The notes beneath the pieces were generated by a model, which searched no databases, was not told where the DNA came from, and was given only the letters and a program-made list of their open reading frames with translations. Of a stretch of 64,000 nucleotides of DNA, positions 38,048 through 47,970 are shown piece after piece. Numbering within the stretch: the first letter of the stretch is position 1; the number at the start of each line of letters is the position of its first letter. This DNA is from Alphaproteobacteria bacterium (GTDB lineage: Bacteria > Pseudomonadota > Alphaproteobacteria > TMED109), in contig JAJDYI010000066.1 in assembly GCA_022825235.1 (NCBI GenBank), positions 1-64,000 of the forward strand, given 5' to 3'. A program made the position numbers and the translations under genes.

Positions 38048-39031
38048 ATGAAAGCTGTCCTCTGCCACGCCTTTGGCCCCATCGAGTCGCTGACGGTCGG
38101 TGACGTCAGCTCGCCGGTACCTGCCGCCGACGAGGTCCGGATCCGCGTCCACGCGGCCGGCGTGAATTTCCCGGACATCCTGATCGTCGAAGGCAAGTAC
38201 CAGATCCGTCCTGACTTCCCGTTCACGCCGGGCTCCGAATGTGCGGGCGAAGTGATCGAAGTCGGCCGGGACGTCGTGGACCTGGCCCCGGGCGACCGGG
38301 TGATGGCCCCAGCCAGCCACGGTGCGTTCGCGGAGGAAGTCTGCGCCCCGGCCCGCAAGGCGGTCAAGCTGCCGGACCAACTGGACTACCAGGTCGCGGC
38401 GACGCTGCTGCTGACCTACGGAACCTCCGCCCATGCGCTGATCCAGCGCGCCGGCCTCCAGGCCGGAGAGACGCTCCTGGTGCACGGTGCCGCCGGTGGC
38501 GTCGGCCTGGCCGCCGTCGAAATCGGCAAGGCCCTCGGAGCCCGGGTGATCGCCACTGCGGGAACGGACGCCAAACTGGCCTTCGCCCGCGCCCACGGCG
38601 CCGACGACGGCATCAACTACGCCGACGGCCCCTTCAGGGACCGCGTCAAGGAGCTGACCGGCGGCCACGGTGCTGACGTCATCTACGACCCGGTCGGGGG
38701 CGACGTCTTCGATCAGTCGCTTCGCTGCATCAACTGGAACGGGCGGCTCCTCGTGATCGGGTTCACCTCGGGGACGATTCCCTCGGCGCCCGCGAATCTT
38801 CCGCTGCTCAAGGGCTGTTCGATCGTGGGCGTGTTCTGGGGGGCCTGGGTCGAACGCGACCCGGCCGCCCATCGGGTCAACATGGAACGCCTGCTGGCCT
38901 GGCAGGCCGAAGGTGTCATCCGTCCGCATGTGGAACTCACCGTGCCACTGACCGGCGTGCCGGATGCCCTGCGGGCCCTGCGCAATCGTGAGGTCAGGGG
39001 CAAGGCCGTGGTTACGGTCCGGGAGAACTGA
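38048..39031 (+). CDS. NADPH:quinone oxidoreductase (zinc-free MDR family)
   Basis: This 327-residue medium-chain reductase lacks the zinc-ligand cysteines of alcohol dehydrogenases and has the quinone oxidoreductase pattern VNFPDILIVEGKYQ, followed by FTPGSECAGEVIEVG and the nucleotide-binding LVHGAAGGVGLAAVEIGKA. It should reduce quinones or conjugated ketones with NADPH in the cytoplasm. The late DPVGGDVFDQSLRCI is typical of the group. GAGG lies before the ATG. It is a single gene before the SAM-II/metY unit. Confidence 0.92.
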   Translation: MKAVLCHAFGPIESLTVGDVSSPVPAADEVRIRVHAAGVNFPDILIVEGKYQIRPDFPFTPGSECAGEVIEVGRDVVDLAPGDRVMAPASHGAFAEEVCAPARKAVKLPDQLDYQVAATLLLTYGTSAHALIQRAGLQAGETLLVHGAAGGVGLAAVEIGKALGARVIATAGTDAKLAFARAHGADDGINYADGPFRDRVKELTGGHGADVIYDPVGGDVFDQSLRCINWNGRLLVIGFTSGTIPSAPANLPLLKGCSIVGVFWGAWVERDPAAHRVNMERLLAWQAEGVIRPHVELTVPLTGVPDALRALRNREVRGKAVVTVREN

Positions 39032-39090
39032 CCGGGTCGTCGTCGACCCCTCTCTTGTCCCGGTCGCGCCGACCCACTATGGTCAACCCA

Positions 39091-39142
39091 GCGCCGATTT
39101 GAGTTCCAGCTTGCGGGCGCTTAACAAATCCGGCTAAAGCGG
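39091..39142 (+). promoter_or_regulatory. SAM-II riboswitch of metY
   Basis: P1 pairs GCGCC (39091-39095) with GGCGC (39116-39120). The pseudoknot pairs GATTT (39096-39100) with AAATC (39126-39130), and the element ends in the invariant GGCTAAAGC. This matches the compact SAM-II fold known mainly from Alphaproteobacteria. It stands 145 bases before metY and should shut it off when S-adenosylmethionine is high. Confidence 0.93.
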
Positions 39143-39286
39143 TGGCAGGGAGAAGCCGCCGAAGAGAGCCCGGGCGGTCGAATCTGCTGCCGAACTCTCC
39201 TCCGTGAAACTCCCCCCGCGCACCTCCAAGTGCTGGAACGTCGGACCGTCGGCGCGCCAGCGCCGGGCGGGCCAAGGGGAGACACG

Positions 39287-40624
39287 ATGTCGAACTCCAA
39301 CGGCGGCGTACCCGCCAGTTCTCACGCAGCAACCCAAGTGCTGCACATCGGCCACCGGGCCGATCCCACGACCGGTTCCGTGGCCGTCCCAATCCACCAG
39401 ACCACGTCGTATCAGTTCCGTGACACGGAGCATGCCGCCAACCTGTTCGCGCTCAGCGAACTCGGCAACATCTACTCGCGGATCATGAACCCGACCTGCG
39501 ATGTCCTCGAGCAGCGGATCGCGGCCCTGGAAGGCGGGGCGGCGGCGCTCGCGCTCGCCTCGGGGCAGGCCGCCTCCGCGTTTGCCCTCCAGAACGTCGC
39601 GCGGGCGGGCGACAACGTGGTGAGTTCCACCGACCTGTACGGCGGCACCTGGAACCTGTTCGCCAACACGCTCCAGGACCAGGGACTGGAGATCCGTTTC
39701 GTGGATCCGGCGGATCCGGAGGCGTTCCGGCGGGCCACCGACGACCGGACCCGGGCCTACTACGCGGAAACGCTGCCCAACCCGAAGCTCAATGTCTTCC
39801 CGATCCGCGAAGTTGCGGACATCGGGCGCGAATTCGGAATTCCGCTCGTCATGGACAACACCGCCTGCCCGGTTCTCTGCAAGCCGTTCGAGCACGGGGC
39901 CGCGGTCGTGGTGCACTCCGCGACCAAGTACATCGGCGGACACGGCAATTCCATCGGCGGCCTCCTGGTCGACGGCGGCAACTTCGACTGGTCGGCGCAT
40001 CCCGAACGCCAGCCGACCCTGAACTCGCCTGACCCGAGCTACCACGGCGCCGTCTGGGCGGAGGCCGCCAAACCGCTCGGGCCGATCGCCTACATCCTGA
40101 AGGCCCGGACCACCCTGCTGCGCGATCTGGGAGCCCCCCTGAGCCCGTTCAACGCCTTCCTCATCCTGCAGGGCCTGGAGACGCTGCCGCTACGCATCCG
40201 CGAACACTGCCGGAACGCCACACAGGTCGCCGAGTTCCTGAGCGATGCGCCGGGCGTCACGCACGTGATCCATCCGAGCCTGATGACGGGCGAGGCCCGC
40301 CGGCGCGCCGACACCTACCTGACCGGAGGGCTCGGCGGTCTCGTCGGGTTCGAGCTGGCCGGGGGGCGAGCCGCCGGGCGGGCCTTCATCGACGCCCTGC
40401 AGCTGCACTACCACCTCGCCAACATCGGCGATGCGCGCAGCCTGGCCATTCACCCGGCGACGACGACCCACTCGCAGCTGTCGCCTGAGGATCAGCTGAA
40501 GACCGGCGTGACCGATGGCTACGTCCGGCTCTCCGTCGGCATCGAGCACATCGACGACATTCTCGCCGACCTGCGGCAAGCGCTGACGGCCGCCGCGGGC
40601 GCGGTGACCGCCGCCGCCGCCTAA
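39287..40624 (+). CDS. metY: O-acetylhomoserine sulfhydrylase-type aminocarboxypropyltransferase
   Basis: This 445-residue PLP enzyme joins O-acetyl- or O-succinylhomoserine with sulfide to make homocysteine. Family marks are IHQTTSYQF, YSRIMNPT, the glycine loop SGQAASAFAL, the active-site Lys in HSATKYIGGHGN, and the insert EAAKPLGPIAYILKAR, which distinguishes MetY from cystathionine synthases. The ending LKTGVTDGYVRLSVGIEH is standard. GGGGAG lies six bases before the ATG. Control by the SAM-II riboswitch upstream supports a role in methionine synthesis. Confidence 0.95.
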   Translation: MSNSNGGVPASSHAATQVLHIGHRADPTTGSVAVPIHQTTSYQFRDTEHAANLFALSELGNIYSRIMNPTCDVLEQRIAALEGGAAALALASGQAASAFALQNVARAGDNVVSSTDLYGGTWNLFANTLQDQGLEIRFVDPADPEAFRRATDDRTRAYYAETLPNPKLNVFPIREVADIGREFGIPLVMDNTACPVLCKPFEHGAAVVVHSATKYIGGHGNSIGGLLVDGGNFDWSAHPERQPTLNSPDPSYHGAVWAEAAKPLGPIAYILKARTTLLRDLGAPLSPFNAFLILQGLETLPLRIREHCRNATQVAEFLSDAPGVTHVIHPSLMTGEARRRADTYLTGGLGGLVGFELAGGRAAGRAFIDALQLHYHLANIGDARSLAIHPATTTHSQLSPEDQLKTGVTDGYVRLSVGIEHIDDILADLRQALTAAAGAVTAAAA

Positions 40625-40631
40625 CCCGGCA

Positions 40632-40670
40632 GGCCCCCGCGGTCGCGTTGCGGACGACACCGCGGGGGCC
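40632..40670. terminator. Strong hairpin after metY
   Basis: GGCCCCCGCGGT pairs perfectly with ACCGCGGGGGCC over 12 bp with a 15-base loop, eight bases after the metY stop. No T-tract follows, so efficiency as an intrinsic terminator is uncertain; it may instead stabilise the transcript end. Confidence 0.6.
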
Positions 40671-40710
40671 ATAATGCGGACGCGCGCATCACTGCCAGGG
40701 AGGCCCAACG

Positions 40711-41676
40711 ATGCTGGATCGTTTTTCCGTGAACGGCAACGCGTGGTCGGGCCGGATTCTCGTCACCGGGTCCGGGGGCTGCATCGGAGCCTGGGCCCTG
40801 GCGCTCCTGGTACGTGCCGGCGTCGACGTCACCGGTTTCGATCTGGATCCGGCTCCGCGCCGGCCCGGGTTGCTGATGACGGAGGAAGAGCTGGGCCGGG
40901 TGAGCTGGGTCGCCGGCGACATCGCTGATCCAGACGCCGTCCGGGAGGCAGCCGCCGGCTGCCAGGCCATCATCCACCTCGCCGCCCTGCAGGTACCCTT
41001 CTGCAAGGCCGACCCCATCGGCGGGGCCAGGGTCAACGTGGTCGGGACCGCCAACGTGTTCGAGGCCGCCCGCCAAGAAGGGATCCGGCGCGTCGGTTAC
41101 GCGAGTTCCATCGCCGCCCACAGCTTCTTTCCCGACAGCCCCTACCTCAAGACCTTGTACGGCGCCTACAAGACGTGCGGTGAGCAGATCGCGGCGGTCT
41201 ACTGGCAGGACTGGCAGGTCCCGAGCGTCGGCCTGCGCCCGAGTGTCGTCCAGGGCGTCGGCCGCGATCAGGGCGTGACCTCGAAGACGACGGTCGCCAT
41301 CCAGGCGGCCGCCCTCGGGGTGCCCTACACCGTCCCCTTCCGCGGCCCGGTCTCCTTCCTGCACGCCGGCGAGGTGGCATCCGCGTTCATCCAGATCGCA
41401 GCGCGCGACGGCGACGGCGCGCCGGTCTTCGACATCAACGGACCGTCCACCACGGTGGAAGCGATCGTGAATCAGGTGCGGACGCTGGCGCCCGACTCGA
41501 ACATCGCCATCGACGGCGATCCGCTCCCGTTCCCGGCGGACCTCTCGGACGATCCCGTCCGGGCCCACCTAGGGGACTACGGCTCGGTCGCTCCCGCCGA
41601 AGGCGTCGAGGGCACGTTCCTCGCATTTCGGGCACTCGCCGAGGAGGGCCGCATGGTGGCCTCGGACATCCGCTGA
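40711..41676 (+). CDS. NAD-dependent epimerase/dehydratase family protein
   Basis: This 321-residue extended short-chain dehydrogenase has the nucleotide motif VTGSGGCIGAWAL and an Asp after strand two (FDLDP) favouring NAD. The catalytic Tyr and Lys lie in YGAYKTCGE, and a Ser pair stands in YASSIAA. Such proteins epimerise or oxidise nucleotide sugars or related compounds; the substrate cannot be assigned. GGGAGG precedes the ATG. It follows the metY hairpin and leads the rpiB-glyA block with a 46-base gap, so it might be transcribed with it. Confidence 0.87.
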   Translation: MLDRFSVNGNAWSGRILVTGSGGCIGAWALALLVRAGVDVTGFDLDPAPRRPGLLMTEEELGRVSWVAGDIADPDAVREAAAGCQAIIHLAALQVPFCKADPIGGARVNVVGTANVFEAARQEGIRRVGYASSIAAHSFFPDSPYLKTLYGAYKTCGEQIAAVYWQDWQVPSVGLRPSVVQGVGRDQGVTSKTTVAIQAAALGVPYTVPFRGPVSFLHAGEVASAFIQIAARDGDGAPVFDINGPSTTVEAIVNQVRTLAPDSNIAIDGDPLPFPADLSDDPVRAHLGDYGSVAPAEGVEGTFLAFRALAEEGRMVASDIR

Positions 41677-41722
41677 ACGGCCCCTGCGCCGCGACGGCAG
41701 GTCCCTCTCCGGGGTCAGGCAG

Positions 41723-42169
41723 ATGAACCTTCACCACGACAAGGGCCCCGTCGCGTTCGCGGCCGACCACGCTGGTTACGCGCTCAAGGAGCAGTTGCGC
41801 GGCCGGCTCGCCGATACCGGGACGCCGGTGCTGGACCTGGGTACGAACTCCGAGCAGTCGGTGGACTATCCCGACTTCGGAAACGGCCTGGCCGACGTCC
41901 TGCTGCGCGGCGACGCGTGGCGCGGGGTGGCGATCTGCGGCACCGGGCTTGGTATCAGCATGGCGGCGAACCGGCATCCCGGCATCCGTTGCGCCCCCAG
42001 CCACGACGTCGACACCGCCCGGCTGGCCCGCGCCCACAACGACGCCAACGTGCTGGCCCTCGGGGCAAGGATCATCGATCCGGAAACCGCCTGGCAGTGC
42101 CTGCAGACGTTTCTCGCGACCGATTTCGAGGCCGGGCGTCACGCGGCCCGTATCCGCAAGCTCGGTTGA
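41723..42169 (+). CDS. rpiB: Ribose-5-phosphate isomerase B
   Basis: This 148-residue protein interconverts ribose 5-phosphate and ribulose 5-phosphate. The N-terminal [13 protein letters not shown], the active-site cysteine loop [14 protein letters not shown] and the substrate-binding [17 protein letters not shown] are diagnostic. The length is normal. In alphaproteobacteria rpiB often precedes glyA, as here (about 26 bases). Ribulose 5-phosphate is also a substrate of the RibB-type enzyme encoded four genes further on. Confidence 0.96.
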   Translation: MNLHHDKGPVAFAADHAGYALKEQLRGRLADTGTPVLDLGTNSEQSVDYPDFGNGLADVLLRGDAWRGVAICGTGLGISMAANRHPGIRCAPSHDVDTARLARAHNDANVLALGARIIDPETAWQCLQTFLATDFEAGRHAARIRKLG

Positions 42170-42195
42170 CCGGCACGTTGACCGGACATCCCGAC

Positions 42196-43509
42196 GTGCA
42201 ACCCCGACCGCTGCCCGGTGCGGCCCGGCCGCTCGCAGGTGACCCCGAGGTCATGGCCGGGCTGCGCCTTGAGCTCGAACGCCAGCGCGCCACGATTGAA
42301 CTGATTGCCTCGGAGAACTTCACCAGCGCGGCGGTGCTCGCCGCGCAGGGATCGGTGCTGACCAACAAGTACGCCGAAGGCTACCCGGGCCGTCGCTACT
42401 ACGGCGGATGCGCGGCCGTCGACGTGGTCGAGGACCTCGCCATCCGCCGCGCGCGCGAACTGTTCAACTGCGCCCACGCGAACGTGCAACCGCATTCGGG
42501 ATCGGCAGCCAACCAGGCCGCCTTCCTGGCGTTGATCAAGCCGGGTGACGCGGTCCTCGGCATGAGCCTCGCCGCCGGCGGGCACCTGACCCACGGCAAC
42601 GCGCCCAACCTGTCCGGCCGCTGGTTCCGGACGGCCTTCTACGGCCTCGGCAGCGATGATCGCATCGACTACGCGGAGGTCGCCGCCCGCGCCGAGGAGG
42701 CGCGCCCGCAGCTGATCATCGCCGGCGCTTCCGCCTACAGCCGGACGATCGACTTCGGCCGCTTCCGGGCCATTGCCGATTCCGTCGGCGCCTTTCTGAT
42801 GGCGGATGTCGCCCACTACGCCGGTCTGATCGCCGTGGGGCGCTACCCGTCGCCGTTGCCGCACGCCCACATCGTCTCGACCACGACCCACAAGACCCTG
42901 CGGGGGCCGCGCGGAGGCATGCTCCTCACCGACGATCCCGACATGGGGAAGCGGATCGACCGGGCCGTGTTTCCGGGCCTGCAGGGCGGCCCGCTGATGC
43001 ACGTGATCGCCGGGAAGGCGGTTGCCCTCGGGGAGGCCCTGCAGCCGGACTTCCGCACCTACATCGATCGCGTCTGCGCCAACGCCGCGGCGTTGGCCCG
43101 CGTCCTGCAGGCGCGCGGCTTCGCCATCGTCTCGGGCGGCACCGACACGCACATCGTGCTGGTGGACCTGCGCGGCCATGACGTCACCGGGCGCGATGCC
43201 GAGCAGGCGCTGGAGCGGGCCGGGCTCACCTGCAACAAGAACGCCGTGCCGAACGACCCGCGGCCGCCGCTGGTGACCTCGGGGATTCGGCTGGGTTCGC
43301 CCGCCGCCACCACGCGCGGCTTCGGCGTGCCGGAGTTCGAGACCGTCGGGCACCTCATCGCGGACGTCCTCGAGGGCCTCCGCGCGAATGGCGCCACGGG
43401 CGACGCCAACGCCGCCGTCGAAACGGAGGCGCGGCGACGGGTGGAGGAACTGACCGGCAGGTTTCCGCTGTACCCCGAACTTGGCAGTGAGTCGCCGGGA
43501 GGGCCCTGA
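42196..43509 (+). CDS. glyA: Serine hydroxymethyltransferase
   Basis: This enzyme of 437 residues interconverts serine and glycine, charging tetrahydrofolate with one-carbon units. Clear motifs are [27 protein letters not shown], the active-site Lys in [14 protein letters not shown], and [12 protein letters not shown] near the end. The start is uncertain: the GTG at 42196 and the TTG at 42178 both lack a good ribosome binding site, and the extra 12-18 residues precede the normal start of homology. Its stop codon overlaps the nrdR ATG by one base. Confidence 0.95.
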   Translation: MQPRPLPGAARPLAGDPEVMAGLRLELERQRATIELIASENFTSAAVLAAQGSVLTNKYAEGYPGRRYYGGCAAVDVVEDLAIRRARELFNCAHANVQPHSGSAANQAAFLALIKPGDAVLGMSLAAGGHLTHGNAPNLSGRWFRTAFYGLGSDDRIDYAEVAARAEEARPQLIIAGASAYSRTIDFGRFRAIADSVGAFLMADVAHYAGLIAVGRYPSPLPHAHIVSTTTHKTLRGPRGGMLLTDDPDMGKRIDRAVFPGLQGGPLMHVIAGKAVALGEALQPDFRTYIDRVCANAAALARVLQARGFAIVSGGTDTHIVLVDLRGHDVTGRDAEQALERAGLTCNKNAVPNDPRPPLVTSGIRLGSPAATTRGFGVPEFETVGHLIADVLEGLRANGATGDANAAVETEARRRVEELTGRFPLYPELGSESPGGP

Positions 43510-43973
43510 TGCGCTGTCCGTTCTGCGGTGCCGACGAAACGCGGGTAACCGATTCGCGCCCCGACGAAAACAAGACGGTGACCCGCCGTCGCCGCACCTG
43601 CGAGGGATGCGGGCTGCGATTCACCACGTATGAGCGCGTTCACCTCAGGGAGCTGATGATCATCAAGCGCAGCGGTGAGCGGGTTCCGTTCAACCGGGAC
43701 AAGCTGGTCCGCTCCATGGAGATCGCGCTGCGCAAACGCGACGTGGGGCCGGACCGAATCGAGCAGGCGGTCAACGGCATCGTGCGGCGGCTCGAGACCT
43801 CGGGCCAGTCCGAATTCCGCTCCACCGAGATCGGCGGTCTGGTGATGCAGACCCTGAAGCAGATCGACGAGGTTGCATACGTGCGGTACGCGTCGGTCTA
43901 CCGCGACTTCCGGGAGGTCGAGGAATTCGAGAGAGCGGTCGAAAGCCTCCGGGATGGTGACCCGATCTCCTGA
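43509..43973 (+). CDS. nrdR: Transcriptional repressor NrdR
   Basis: This 154-residue repressor of ribonucleotide reductase genes has the N-terminal zinc ribbon (Cys3, Cys6, Cys31, Cys34) with its basic RRRRTCEGC stretch, and an ATP-cone domain (about 49-139) containing [17 protein letters not shown] that senses ATP or dATP. The length is normal. The gene lies between glyA and ribD, overlapping both, the standard alphaproteobacterial order. Confidence 0.97.
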   Translation: MRCPFCGADETRVTDSRPDENKTVTRRRRTCEGCGLRFTTYERVHLRELMIIKRSGERVPFNRDKLVRSMEIALRKRDVGPDRIEQAVNGIVRRLETSGQSEFRSTEIGGLVMQTLKQIDEVAYVRYASVYRDFREVEEFERAVESLRDGDPIS

Positions 43974-45063
43974 TTCGGCGCACATGCGCACGGCCCTCGC
44001 ACTGGGTCGGCAGGCCCTCGGCACCACCTGGCCCAACCCGGCGGTGGGCTGTGTCCTCGTGGCGGCGAACGGCCTCGTCGCTGCCCACGGCGTGACCGGC
44101 GCCGGCGGCCGGCCCCACGCCGAAACCCAGGCCCTCGCGCAGGTCGGGAACCGGGCGCCCGGCGGCACGGCGTACGTCACGCTCGAACCCTGTGCGCACG
44201 ACGGCGCCACTCCCAGCTGTGCACGGAAGCTCGCGGAAGCCGGAATCGGGCGCGTGGTGGTCGGCGCGCGCGATCCGGACCCGCGGACCGATGGTGCCGG
44301 CGCAGCCCTGCTCGCGGACGCCGGCGTGCGCGTCACCCACGGTCCCCACGAGGACGATGCCAGGCGCCTGCATGCCGGGCACCTGTGCCGTGTGCGCCTG
44401 GGCCGCCCGCAGGTCACGCTCAAGCTCGCGGCCTCGCTCGACGGCCAGATCGCGACGGCCGCGGGGACCAGCCAGTGGCTGACGGGCCCCCTGGCCCGCC
44501 AGCATGCACATCTGCTCCGCGCCCGCCACGACGCGATTCTCGTGGGGGCCGGAACCGTACTGCGCGATGATCCCGAGCTCACCTGCAGGCTCCCGGGCCT
44601 CGCCGATCGTTCCCCGGTCCGCGTCGTCATGATCGGGGCCGAGACGCCGCTGCCCTCCGGTCGCCTGGTAGCGACGCTCGGCAACGCCCCGCTCTGGCTC
44701 CTGGTCACCGCCGCGCGGCGGCCGGACACCCGGGAGCTTCAGGCCGCGGGGGCGCAGGTTGTCGAGGTGGCTGCCGACTCCCGCGGGCGCCCGTCCCTAG
44801 GACCGGCCCTCGCAACCCTGGGGGCACGCGGCCTGACGTCCGTGCTCGTCGAAGGCGGCCAGGCGATCGCCACCGCGCTGCTTTGGCACCGGCAGGTCGA
44901 CGCCCTGGTGTGGTACGGCACCGACGCGGTCGTCGGCGGCGACGGGCTCGCCGCGGTCGGCGCGCTGGGCCGTACCGCGCTCGCCGAGACGACGGATTTT
45001 CGGACCGTCCGCGCCCGCCGCCTCGGGCCCGACCATGTCCGCTTCCTGGAGCGGGCTCCCTGA
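43954..45063 (+). CDS. ribD: Bifunctional pyrimidine deaminase/reductase RibD
   Basis: This 369-residue enzyme performs the deamination and side-chain reduction steps of riboflavin synthesis. The deaminase domain (about 10-150) carries the zinc ligands in PHAETQAL and [12 protein letters not shown]. The reductase domain has [12 protein letters not shown], the NADPH region [15 protein letters not shown] and [15 protein letters not shown] start at 43954, overlapping nrdR by 20 bases, because the family begins with a short acidic lead before the Met-Arg-x-Ala helix; the ATG at 43984 would trim it. Confidence 0.95.
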   Translation: MVTRSPDSAHMRTALALGRQALGTTWPNPAVGCVLVAANGLVAAHGVTGAGGRPHAETQALAQVGNRAPGGTAYVTLEPCAHDGATPSCARKLAEAGIGRVVVGARDPDPRTDGAGAALLADAGVRVTHGPHEDDARRLHAGHLCRVRLGRPQVTLKLAASLDGQIATAAGTSQWLTGPLARQHAHLLRARHDAILVGAGTVLRDDPELTCRLPGLADRSPVRVVMIGAETPLPSGRLVATLGNAPLWLLVTAARRPDTRELQAAGAQVVEVAADSRGRPSLGPALATLGARGLTSVLVEGGQAIATALLWHRQVDALVWYGTDAVVGGDGLAAVGALGRTALAETTDFRTVRARRLGPDHVRFLERAP

Positions 45064-45137
45064 CCATGGGCGGCACAAACGGGGCCTTTTCCGACTACAC
45101 TCGCCCGATCGTCGCCGACGGCAGTACCAATCAAGCA

Positions 45138-45743
45138 ATGTTCACCGGGATCGTCGTCGACACAGGTACCGTCGCGGGGACATCGGGACCGGCTGCGCGT
45201 TCGTTCCGGATCGAACCGACCCGCATGCCCGACGGGCTGCGGGTCGGCGCCTCCATCGCGTGCGCAGGTGTCTGCCTCACCGCGACCACCCTGGACCCGG
45301 CCGGCTTCACCGTCGACGTGTCCCCGGAGACCCGGGCGCGAACCACGGCGGGCGCCTGGCAGGCCGGCACCCGGATCAACCTGGAATACGCCCTGCGGGC
45401 GGGGGATGCACTGGATGGCCACATCGTCACGGGCCATGTCGACGCGGTCGCCAGGGTCCTCGACGTGACGGCGTCCGAGGACAGCCGCATCGTGCGGATT
45501 GGCCTGCCCGACGCCATCGCCGCCATGGTCGCTCCCAAGGGGTCCATTGCCGTTGACGGCACATCGCTGACCGTCAACGCCGTGGACCGTGACGGGTTCG
45601 CCGTCACGCTGATCCCGCACACGAGCCAGGTCACCACGCTCAGCGCCCTGACTGCCGGCGCCATGGTCAACCTCGAGGCGGACGTCCTCGCGCGGTACGT
45701 GGCCCGGTCCCTGGGCCGGCTCGGTCCCGGAGACGTCCGTTGA
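45138..45743 (+). CDS. ribE: Riboflavin synthase alpha subunit
   Basis: This 201-residue enzyme dismutates two 6,7-dimethyl-8-ribityllumazine molecules to riboflavin. The characteristic MFTGIV start fixes the initiation codon. Two similar beta-barrel halves are visible, with [14 protein letters not shown] in the first and [14 protein letters not shown] in the second, plus GHIVTGHVD and [10 protein letters not shown]. The 74-base gap from ribD is the longest within the riboflavin run. It overlaps the next gene by four bases. Confidence 0.96.
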   Translation: MFTGIVVDTGTVAGTSGPAARSFRIEPTRMPDGLRVGASIACAGVCLTATTLDPAGFTVDVSPETRARTTAGAWQAGTRINLEYALRAGDALDGHIVTGHVDAVARVLDVTASEDSRIVRIGLPDAIAAMVAPKGSIAVDGTSLTVNAVDRDGFAVTLIPHTSQVTTLSALTAGAMVNLEADVLARYVARSLGRLGPGDVR

Positions 45744-46870
45744 CATCGCCCCAGGCGCGGCCAAGGGAGGTCTTCGCTTCGGTGGACACGCTGATCGACG
45801 ACGCCCGCAACGGCCGGATGTTCGTACTGGTGGACGACGAGGGCCGGGAGAACGAAGGGGATCTCGTCATTCCGGCCCAGATGGCGACCCCGGACGCCAT
45901 CAACTTCATGGCCACCCACGGGCGCGGGCTGATCTGCCTGGCCCTGACCAGCGAGCGCACCCGTCAGCTCGGTCTCGAACCCCTCGATCGGCGCAATCCG
46001 GGCCCGAGGGACACTGCGTTCACGCTGCCGATCGAGGCGCGTGAAGGCGTGACGACCGGAATCTCGGCCGCCGACCGGGCCCGCACCATCCAGGTGGCCA
46101 TCGACCCCGGCAGTGCCGCCGACGACCTGCGCACGCCCGGCCATGTCTTTCCGCTCGCCGCCCGGGACGGGGGCGTGCTCCTGCGGGCCGGCCACACCGA
46201 AGCGGCCGTCGACCTTGCCCGTCTCGCCGGCCTCGTGCCGGCCGCAGTCATCTGCGAGATCATGAAGGCGGACGGCACGATGGCGCGACTCGACGACCTC
46301 GTGCCGTTCGTCGAGCGCCATCGCCTCCATCTGGGTGCCATCGAGGACCTCATTGCCTGGCGTGTGCGGCACGATCCGATCGTGACGCGCGTACTGGAAT
46401 CCGACTTCCTCTCCGACGGAGCCGGCGCCTTCAAGCTGTACATCTATCGAAACACCGTGCTCGATGTGGAGCACGTGGCCCTGGTCAAGGGCGGCATCGA
46501 CGACGGCCGGCCGGTTCCGGTCCGCGTCCATGCATTGGATGTCCTCGCCGATGTACTCGGCGGCGGCACGGACGCCGCGGGACTCGAGCGCGCGGGCACC
46601 CTTCGCGCTGCCATGCGGACGGTCGATGCCCTCGGACGCGGTGTCATCGTCCTGATCCGCGAATCGGTGACCTCGGGCCTCGCGCGCCGGCTCAGTGTCG
46701 GCGAGGGACCCCCGGGCGACCTCCGCGAGCACGGTGTCGGCGCCCAGATCCTGCGCGACCTCGGCGTCCGCGACATGATCCTGCTGACGCACACGCAACG
46801 GCCGATCGTGGGGCTCGAGGGGTTCGATCTCCGGGTGGTGGAGCGACGTCCCCCGGATGAAGCCGCATGA
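45740..46870 (+). CDS. ribB: RibB with degenerate GTP cyclohydrolase II domain (RibBX-like)
   Basis: This 376-residue protein has an intact N-terminal 3,4-dihydroxy-2-butanone 4-phosphate synthase domain (about 1-215): [40 protein letters not shown] and [16 protein letters not shown]. The C-terminal RibA-like domain lacks the three zinc cysteines (the family's RVHSEC-type site reads RVHALD, and no C-x-C follows), so GTP cyclohydrolase II activity is very unlikely. Such hybrids are known as RibBX. A TTG start overlapping ribE (TTGA) has GGAG seven bases upstream. It overlaps ribH by ATGA. Confidence 0.93.
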   Translation: MTSPQARPREVFASVDTLIDDARNGRMFVLVDDEGRENEGDLVIPAQMATPDAINFMATHGRGLICLALTSERTRQLGLEPLDRRNPGPRDTAFTLPIEAREGVTTGISAADRARTIQVAIDPGSAADDLRTPGHVFPLAARDGGVLLRAGHTEAAVDLARLAGLVPAAVICEIMKADGTMARLDDLVPFVERHRLHLGAIEDLIAWRVRHDPIVTRVLESDFLSDGAGAFKLYIYRNTVLDVEHVALVKGGIDDGRPVPVRVHALDVLADVLGGGTDAAGLERAGTLRAAMRTVDALGRGVIVLIRESVTSGLARRLSVGEGPPGDLREHGVGAQILRDLGVRDMILLTHTQRPIVGLEGFDLRVVERRPPDEAA

Positions 46871-47301
46871 GGGGGGATGCCTTTCTGATCGTCCGGTCGA
46901 CCTTCTACCCGGACATCGCCGGCATGCTGAGCGATGGCGCGACCGCGGCGCTCGGCGCGGCCGGGCGGCAGTGGGACACGGTCGAGGTCCCGGGCGCGTT
47001 CGAGATCCCGGGCGCGATCGCGCAGGCCGCCCGCGGCGCCGGCTTCGCGGGCTACATCGCCCTGGGCTGCGTCATCCGCGGTGAGACCACCCATTACGAC
47101 TACATCTGCAGCGAGAGCGCCCGCGGGCTGATGGCGCTCGCCACGCGGGACCGGCTGGCCATCGGCTACGGGATCCTCACCTGCGAGACGCGGGCTCAGG
47201 CTGTCGAACGCGCGGATCCGGAACAGGGCAACAAGGGCGCCGATGCAGCGGCCGCCGCCCTGGCCCTTGCCGCGCTCGGCGACCGGTTCGCCGCGTCGTG
47301 A
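46867..47301 (+). CDS. ribH: 6,7-dimethyl-8-ribityllumazine synthase
   Basis: This 144-residue enzyme condenses the ribityl pyrimidine and dihydroxybutanone phosphate. Marks are VEVPGAFEIPGAI, the catalytic His in IRGETTHYDYICSES and the late EQGNKGADAAAAAL. It is slightly short at the N-terminus: the first strand begins within five residues of the start, but the FY aromatic of the lumazine site (STFYPDI) is retained. It is coupled to ribB and nusB by four-base overlaps. Confidence 0.96.
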   Translation: MRGDAFLIVRSTFYPDIAGMLSDGATAALGAAGRQWDTVEVPGAFEIPGAIAQAARGAGFAGYIALGCVIRGETTHYDYICSESARGLMALATRDRLAIGYGILTCETRAQAVERADPEQGNKGADAAAAALALAALGDRFAAS

Positions 47302-47753
47302 GCACCACTGCCCGGCCGAAAAGAACCCAGCGGACCTCTGCACGGGAGGCGGCGGTGCAGGCACTGTTCCAGATCACCGTCACTGGGGCGTCGGCTGACC
47401 GGGTCATCGACGAGTTTCTCGTGCGCCCGGTCACCGATTCGCACGTGGCGCACAAGCCCCTGTTCCGGCGCATCGTCGCTGGTGCCACCGGACGACTGGC
47501 GGAACTCGATGCGACCATCGACCCGCTGCTCGGCGAACACTGGTCTCTGAAGCGCCTGGACATCACGCTGCTCTGCGTGCTCCGCTGCGCCATCTGGGAA
47601 CTGCTCCACGCTTCCCCGGCGGCCCCCGCACGGGTGGTCATCGCCGAATATCTGAAGATCGCCCGTGGCTTCGCCGAGGACGGGGAGATCAAGTTCGCCA
47701 ACGCCCTGCTCGATCGGGTCGCGCGGTCAGGTCGCGTCAGCGAGTTCGCCTGA
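47298..47753 (+). CDS. nusB: Transcription antitermination protein NusB
   Basis: This 151-residue all-helical protein binds boxA RNA with S10 and supports rRNA antitermination. The opening TSAREAAVQALFQ, central WSLKRLDITLLCVLRCAIWELL and VVIAEYLKIARGFAEDGEIKFANALLDRVAR are standard. GTG start overlapping ribH. In related genomes thiL follows directly; here a divergent metal module lies between. Confidence 0.97.
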   Translation: MSTTARPKRTQRTSAREAAVQALFQITVTGASADRVIDEFLVRPVTDSHVAHKPLFRRIVAGATGRLAELDATIDPLLGEHWSLKRLDITLLCVLRCAIWELLHASPAAPARVVIAEYLKIARGFAEDGEIKFANALLDRVARSGRVSEFA

Positions 47754-47970
47754 CTCCATGCGCCTTAGCGCCGCGGGGACGCACGTCAGGCCGGCGAAGC
47801 GAGCACATCGATCCATGAAGCCGGGCCGAGCGGGCGCCCGGACGACCACGGCCATCCGGCTCTGATTCCGAACGGGACCTCCGCCGCACCGCCTGGCAGG
47901 CGGCGCCACGACCCCGGCCCGGCGCCGGCCCGGATCTCTCCCGTGATGACTCCGCCGGCCGGCACCGCAG

